A stretch of DNA of 64,000 nucleotides, taken from Barnesiella sp. (GTDB taxonomy: Bacteria; Bacteroidota; Bacteroidia; Bacteroidales; Muribaculaceae). The notes below the pieces were generated by a model. It was not told the origin of the DNA. It was given only the letters and a program-made list of their open reading frames with translations, and ran no database searches. Positions 59,451 through 64,000 of this stretch are shown here, piece after piece; within the stretch, counting starts at the first letter, position 1, and each line of letters begins with the position of its first letter. A program made the position numbers and the translations under genes. Location of the stretch: contig JAAVEW010000014.1 of NCBI GenBank assembly GCA_014801075.1, positions 23,298-87,297 of the forward strand, read 5' to 3'.

Positions 59451-62222
59451 ATGCAATATAATCACAAAGAAATAGAGTCAAAATGGCAGCAGCATTGGAA
59501 AGACAATAATGTATATAAATGCGAACCCGACAGCACACGTCCCAAATATTACGTGCTCGACATGTTCCCCTACCCTTCGGGTGCGGGCTTGCACGTGGGT
59601 CATCCCTTAGGTTATATCGCATCGGATATATATTCGCGCTACAAACGTCTCAAAGGTTTCAACGTGCTTCACCCTATGGGTTATGACGCCTACGGCCTCC
59701 CCGCCGAGCAGTATGCAATCCAGACCGGCCAGCATCCCGAAATCACTACCCGCCAAAATATCGACCGCTACCGTTCGCAGCTCGACAAAATAGGTTTCTC
59801 CTACGACTGGAGCCGCCAGATCAAGACCTGCGATCCGGAGTATTACAAATGGACACAGTGGGCGTTCATTCAGATGTTCAATTCCTACTACGACCTGGCA
59901 GCCGACAAGGCAATGCCTGTAGCCGACCTCATAGCCCGCTTCGAGAAAGAGGGCAGCAAGGGACTGAAGGCAGCATGCTCCAAGGAACTCGACTTCACTG
60001 CCGACGAATGGAACGCAATGACCGAAAAGGAGAAGAGCGACACGCTTATGAACTATCGCCTGGCCTACCTCGGCAACACGATGGTGAACTGGTGTCCGAA
60101 GCTCGGCACCGTGCTTGCCAACGACGAGGTGAGCGAGGGCGTATCGCTGCGTGGCGGCTACCCTGTGGAGCAGAAACTGATGTATCAGTGGTGTCTGCGC
60201 GTATCGGCCTACGCACAGCGACTGCTCGACGGCCTCAACAACATCGACTGGACCGACTCGCTCAAGGAAACCCAGCGCAACTGGATAGGACGTTCGGAGG
60301 GCGCGGAGATGCACTTCAAGATTGACGGAAAGGATATAGACCTCGAAATATTCACCACCCGCGCAGACACCGTGTTTGGCGTCACCTTCATGGTGCTCGC
60401 TCCCGAGAGCAAGTATGTCGACATGATTACCACGCCCGAGCAGCGTGCGGCCGTCGACGAGTATCTTGCAGCCATCAAGCACAAGACAGAGCGCGAGCGT
60501 ATGATTGACAAGAAAGTGACCGGCGTATTCACCGGTTCTTACGCTATCAATCCTCTCAGCGGCAAGAAAATTCCCGTGTGGGTGAGTGACTACGTACTCG
60601 CCGGCTACGGTACGGGTGCCATCATGGCCGTGCCCGCCCACGACTCGCGCGACTACGCTTTCGCCCGTCATTTCAATCTGCCGATTATCCCCCTCATCGA
60701 GGGTGCCGACGTCAGCGAGCAGAGCTTCGACGCCAAGGAGGGTACCATCATCAACTCGGCCGGCGAGGAACTTAACCTCAACGGCATGCAGGTGGTCGAT
60801 GCTATCGCCGCCACCAAGAAATTCATCGAAGAGAAAGGTATAGGCAAAGTGAAGGTGAACTATCGCCTGCGCGACGCCATCTTCTCGCGTCAGCGCTACT
60901 GGGGCGAGCCCTTCCCCGTATATTATAAGGATGGTATTCCCTGCATGCTCGACGTGGAGAAACTGCCGTTGCTCCTTCCCGAAGTCGACAAGTATCTCCC
61001 CACCGAGAGCGGCGAGCCCCCGTTGGGACGCGCCAAAAACTGGTGTACGCCCGAAGGCTGGGAGTTTGAGAAATGCACGATGCCCGGTTTCGCCGGTTCG
61101 TCGGCCTACTATCTGCGCTATATGGACCCCCACAACGACAATGCCCTCGTAGGCAAGGAGGCCAACAGCTACTGGCGCGACGTCGACCTCTACATCGGCG
61201 GTACGGAGCATGCCACCGGCCACCTTATCTACAGCCGTTTCTGGAACAAGTTCCTCTATGACCTCGGCGTGATATGCAGCGACGAGCCATTCCGCAAGCT
61301 GATAAACCAGGGTATGATACAGGGTCGTAGTAACTTCGTGTATCGTATCAAGGACACCAATACATTCGTGTCATACGGACTCAAGAATCAGTATGACGTA
61401 ACTCCGATACATGTCGATGTCAACATCGTGAGCAACGATATTCTCGACACTGACAAGTTCCGCGCATGGCGTCCGGAATTCAACGACGCCGAGTTCATCC
61501 TCGAGGATGGCAAGTATGTGTGTGGATACGCTGTTGAAAAGATGTCGAAATCGATGTTCAATGTCGTCAACCCCGACGACATCGTGGACAGCTACGGTGC
61601 CGACACATTGCGCCTCTACGAGATGTTCCTCGGTCCTATCGAGCAGAGCAAGCCGTGGGACACCAACGGTATCGACGGTGTGAGCCGCTTCATCAAGAAA
61701 CTGTGGAACCTCTTCTACCGCGACGATAAGTTCCTCGTCACCGACACCGAGCCCACCAAGGAAGCGCTCAAGTCGATACACAAGCTCATAAAGAAGGTGA
61801 CCTTCGACATCGAGAACTTCTCCTACAACACCTCAATCAGTGCGTTCATGATATGCGTGAACGAACTTACCGCGATGAAATGTACCTCGCGCGCCGTGCT
61901 CGAGCAGCTCGTCATCCTGCTCGCTCCGTTCGCTCCCCACGTGTCAGAGGAACTGTGGCACGCGCTCGGCAACGACACCACGGTGTGTGACGCCGTATGG
62001 CCCGAATACAACGAGGAGTATATCAAGGAGGACACCGTCAACTACGCGGTATCGTTCAACGGCAAGGCGCGTTTCAACATAAGCGTGGCTGCCGGTACCG
62101 ACGCCAAGGAGGTGGAGAAACTCGCCCTCGAGGCTGATGGCGCCGCCAAGTGGCTCGAAGGTAAAAATATTGTGAAGGTAATTGTCGTGCCCAACAAGAT
62201 TGTAAATATCGTGGTGAAATAA
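59451..62222 (+). CDS. leuS: Leucyl-tRNA synthetase
   Basis: A 923-residue class I synthetase that charges tRNA-Leu. [17 protein letters not shown] (39-55) holds the HIGH motif, KMSKS is near residue 697, and the CP1 editing domain (about 240-450) includes the conserved [19 protein letters not shown] block. A stretch after residue 160 ([20 protein letters not shown]) is a Bacteroidota-type addition. The stop lies within a short direct repeat. rdgB and porZ follow on the same strand. Confidence 0.98.
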   Translation: MQYNHKEIESKWQQHWKDNNVYKCEPDSTRPKYYVLDMFPYPSGAGLHVGHPLGYIASDIYSRYKRLKGFNVLHPMGYDAYGLPAEQYAIQTGQHPEITTRQNIDRYRSQLDKIGFSYDWSRQIKTCDPEYYKWTQWAFIQMFNSYYDLAADKAMPVADLIARFEKEGSKGLKAACSKELDFTADEWNAMTEKEKSDTLMNYRLAYLGNTMVNWCPKLGTVLANDEVSEGVSLRGGYPVEQKLMYQWCLRVSAYAQRLLDGLNNIDWTDSLKETQRNWIGRSEGAEMHFKIDGKDIDLEIFTTRADTVFGVTFMVLAPESKYVDMITTPEQRAAVDEYLAAIKHKTERERMIDKKVTGVFTGSYAINPLSGKKIPVWVSDYVLAGYGTGAIMAVPAHDSRDYAFARHFNLPIIPLIEGADVSEQSFDAKEGTIINSAGEELNLNGMQVVDAIAATKKFIEEKGIGKVKVNYRLRDAIFSRQRYWGEPFPVYYKDGIPCMLDVEKLPLLLPEVDKYLPTESGEPPLGRAKNWCTPEGWEFEKCTMPGFAGSSAYYLRYMDPHNDNALVGKEANSYWRDVDLYIGGTEHATGHLIYSRFWNKFLYDLGVICSDEPFRKLINQGMIQGRSNFVYRIKDTNTFVSYGLKNQYDVTPIHVDVNIVSNDILDTDKFRAWRPEFNDAEFILEDGKYVCGYAVEKMSKSMFNVVNPDDIVDSYGADTLRLYEMFLGPIEQSKPWDTNGIDGVSRFIKKLWNLFYRDDKFLVTDTEPTKEALKSIHKLIKKVTFDIENFSYNTSISAFMICVNELTAMKCTSRAVLEQLVILLAPFAPHVSEELWHALGNDTTVCDAVWPEYNEEYIKEDTVNYAVSFNGKARFNISVAAGTDAKEVEKLALEADGAAKWLEGKNIVKVIVVPNKIVNIVVK

Positions 62223-62262
62223 ATTCTCGCGTTATAATAATCTTAAATAAATTCCGTTATAA
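62217..62262 (+). repeat. Direct repeat across the leuS stop
   Basis: AAATAAATTCTCGCGTTATAA (62217-62237) contains the leuS stop TAA; AAATAAATTCCGTTATAA (62245-62262) is a copy with a three-base deletion, 28 nt downstream. Confidence 0.8.
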
Positions 62263-62266
62263 CTAC

Positions 62267-62860
62267 ATGACAGAAAAGCCGAAAAAACTGGTGTTTGCAA
62301 CCAATAATCTTCACAAACTTGAAGAAATCAGGAGTCTGGCAGGTGATAAGTTTATCATCTGCTCGCTCGCTGAGATTGGTTGTCACGAGGATATACCGGA
62401 GACTGCCGATACCATCCGCGACAACGCTATAATGAAGGCGCGATACGTGGCTGAGAAATATGGTGTCGACTGTTTTGCCGACGACACGGGTCTTGAAGTT
62501 GCGACGCTCGGCGGCGCGCCCGGTGTCCATACCGCCCGCTATGCCTCGGAGCAGGGTCACGACACGATGGCCAACATGAAGCTGCTCCTGCGCAACATGG
62601 AGAATGCAGCCGACCGTTCGGCGCGTTTCGTCACCTGGATTGCCCTTGTAGAGGGTGGTGAGGTCACCACTTTTGAAGGTGTGTGCAACGGCACCATACT
62701 GGAGGCGATGGAGGGTGAAGGCGGATTCGGCTACGACCCGGTGTTCCGTCCAGACGGCTTCGATGTCACTTTTGCTTCCATGACAGGGGAGCAGAAGAAT
62801 GAGGTGTCGCACCGAGGCAAGGCTACCCGCAAGCTTATCGACTACCTCGCAGCAAAGTAG
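62267..62860 (+). CDS. rdgB: Non-canonical purine NTP pyrophosphatase (RdgB/HAM1)
   Basis: A 197-residue cytosolic enzyme that hydrolyses dITP, dXTP and ITP to monophosphates and keeps deaminated purines out of DNA. FATNNLHKLEEIRSL (9-23) is the substrate loop, CFADDTGLEVATLGGAPGVH carries the catalytic Asp, and GGFGYDPVFRPDG and KNEVSHRGKA complete the site. The length is typical. It sits 44 nt after leuS. Confidence 0.96.
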   Translation: MTEKPKKLVFATNNLHKLEEIRSLAGDKFIICSLAEIGCHEDIPETADTIRDNAIMKARYVAEKYGVDCFADDTGLEVATLGGAPGVHTARYASEQGHDTMANMKLLLRNMENAADRSARFVTWIALVEGGEVTTFEGVCNGTILEAMEGEGGFGYDPVFRPDGFDVTFASMTGEQKNEVSHRGKATRKLIDYLAAK

Positions 62861-62953
62861 AAACAAAAGCCGCGCGACCGCGATCGGCGGCTATCAGGAA
62901 TTAATACACCGATTAATATCATACAAGCACATCAATCTCAATCCGAAAAAGTA

Positions 62954-64000
62954 ATGATGATAAAGAAACTTTTTATACTGCTGCTGGCGCTTATGCCATT
63001 TGGCATGAGAGCGCAGCGAGCCGTGGGCAGCTGGGAGGTATATTCCAACTTCCTTGCGCCTGAGGAAATCGTGGAAACCCCCGACAAGGTGTTCTGCCTA
63101 TCGTCGGGCTCACTGTTTTCTTTCGACAAGAACACAGAGGAACTCTACCAGTATGGCATCCACAACGTGATGAGCGAGGCCACAATTACCAAGATGGCTT
63201 ACAACGCACGCAAGAATTATCTTGTGGTGGCTTACAAGTCGGGCAATATAGATGTCCTGCAGAAGAACGGCAAGGTTATCAATCTTCCCGACATCAAGGA
63301 CGCCATTCTCCACTCTGACCGCACTATCAACGATATCAGTTTCGGCGACGGCCGCATATATGTGGCTACCAACTTCGGTATCGTCATCTACGACGACAAG
63401 CGCTGGGAGGTGAAGGAGAGCGGTATCTACGACGTGCCCGTGAAATATGTGGCCGCTACCGACAAGTATATCGGCGCTTACTTCCCCGATACCAAGCAGA
63501 TAGGTTTTATCCCCATCGACAAGACCATCCGCTATATCGATAACTTCACTATGGACACAAGCGCGGCTTGCACCGGCTTGCGCGGTCTCAAGGATAATAC
63601 TTTCCTCGGCTCTAACTCGGCGAGCGCTTTCAGCCCCAAGCTGGTGACATTCAATCCCGAGACAGGCAAAGTGCTCTTTGACCGCTATGTGGCCGACGGT
63701 AATTACTCCGGTCCTTACGAGTGCAAGAACGGTTACTATATCTATAACACCGTTAAGTCGGGCAGCAACAAGGCTTGCATCAAGCAGTTTGACACTGACT
63801 ACAATATCACCGAGACTCCGCTCCCCGATGCATTTTCGGGCAAGCTCGTGGCTATGTGGGACGACCCCGAAAATCTGTTTGTAGCCGACGGTAACGGTGT
63901 CAGCGAATATGCCATCGATGCCGACGGCGGCATGACACTGCTCCACGACAGTTTCAAGCCCGAGGCTGTCACTGCGCGTGGTGTCGGTTATATCACAGCT
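62954..64000 (+). CDS. porZ: PorZ-like T9SS component (N-terminal part, cut by the window edge)
   Basis: The first 349 residues of an exported beta-propeller protein; it runs off the right end. The signal peptide (1-20, LFILLLALMPFGMRAQ) is followed by repeats such as GSWEVYSNFLAPEEIVETPD, VFCLSSGSLFSFDKNT, AYNARKNYLVVAYKSGNIDV and TINDISFGDGRIYVATNFGI, which match the N-terminal propeller of PorZ. In Porphyromonas gingivalis PorZ is part of the attachment complex that anchors T9SS cargo to lipopolysaccharide. That agrees with the T9SS tails on several proteins here. A plain two-component-type propeller protein is the main alternative. Confidence 0.75.
   Translation, partial: MMIKKLFILLLALMPFGMRAQRAVGSWEVYSNFLAPEEIVETPDKVFCLSSGSLFSFDKNTEELYQYGIHNVMSEATITKMAYNARKNYLVVAYKSGNIDVLQKNGKVINLPDIKDAILHSDRTINDISFGDGRIYVATNFGIVIYDDKRWEVKESGIYDVPVKYVAATDKYIGAYFPDTKQIGFIPIDKTIRYIDNFTMDTSAACTGLRGLKDNTFLGSNSASAFSPKLVTFNPETGKVLFDRYVADGNYSGPYECKNGYYIYNTVKSGSNKACIKQFDTDYNITETPLPDAFSGKLVAMWDDPENLFVADGNGVSEYAIDADGGMTLLHDSFKPEAVTARGVGYITA

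Noticed and set aside
59607-61223. 538-codon open frame antisense to leuS
   Set aside because: It mirrors a certain gene, is rich in Val, Gly, His and Glu from reading GC-rich codons backwards and shows no family motif.

Overview
The window looks like a chromosomal segment of a gut Bacteroidales bacterium, most like the Muribaculaceae or Prevotella-type lineages. The reasons are Bacteroidota promoters (TTTG or TTG, about 20 nt, then TAnnTTTG) in front of many genes, a hybrid two-component system regulator, type IX secretion (T9SS) C-terminal tails, a PorZ-like protein, a Bacteroidota-type LptD, a fused KorA and a viroplasmin-type RNase HI. I saw no tRNA, rRNA, insertion sequence, CRISPR array or SusC/SusD pair.

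Layout. 1-533 (minus): start of nadB. 1348-5999 (plus): two tandem paralogous secreted seven-repeat FG-GAP proteins with T9SS tails. 6473-11974 (plus): a DUF2723 membrane protein, a polysaccharide deacetylase and queG with an odd Q/S-rich insertion. 12363-13667 (plus): an unrecognised secreted protein. 13874-15984 (minus): ruvB and a mannose-1-phosphate guanylyltransferase. 16155-17257 (plus): a zinc-less sirtuin and a short chimeric antitoxin-like ORF. 17524-39556 (minus): a carbohydrate-degradation cluster of GH92, two GH36, an SGNH acetylesterase, two GH3, an HTCS regulator and two clan GH-D proteins. 39815-41047 (minus): an SpmA/SpmB-like membrane protein. 41310-48456 (plus): an S24 repressor, a leucine-rich-repeat surface protein, trmB, an Mrp ATPase, aroQ, an O-methyltransferase, a HAD phosphatase and ribF. 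48715-51576 (minus): 2-oxoacid:ferredoxin oxidoreductase korB and korA. 51802-64000 (plus): lptD, mscL, aroK, a divergent alanine-dehydrogenase-like protein, RNase HI, nadA, leuS, rdgB and the start of porZ.

How the genes work together. The GH cluster should release alpha-galactosyl, alpha-mannosyl, acetyl and beta-glycosyl groups from a complex glycan under HTCS control, but has no SusCD importer beside it. Six of its eight enzymes form paralogue pairs. nadB and nadA, at opposite ends, give the two steps from aspartate to quinolinate. aroQ and aroK belong to the shikimate pathway. The T9SS-tailed proteins and PorZ imply a working type IX system.

The most unusual signals are non-coding. (1) A family of ~95-bp inverted-repeat elements has three copies in 8 kb. 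(2) Stop codons are repeatedly included in short direct or tandem duplications (15 to 28-nt periods) in many intergenic gaps. (3) Phased short repeats lie in long 5' leaders and upstream of a promoter. (4) An AT-rich 450-bp gap before nadA carries a cluster of DnaA-box-like 9-mers. All were found by eye; no alignment or database search was run.
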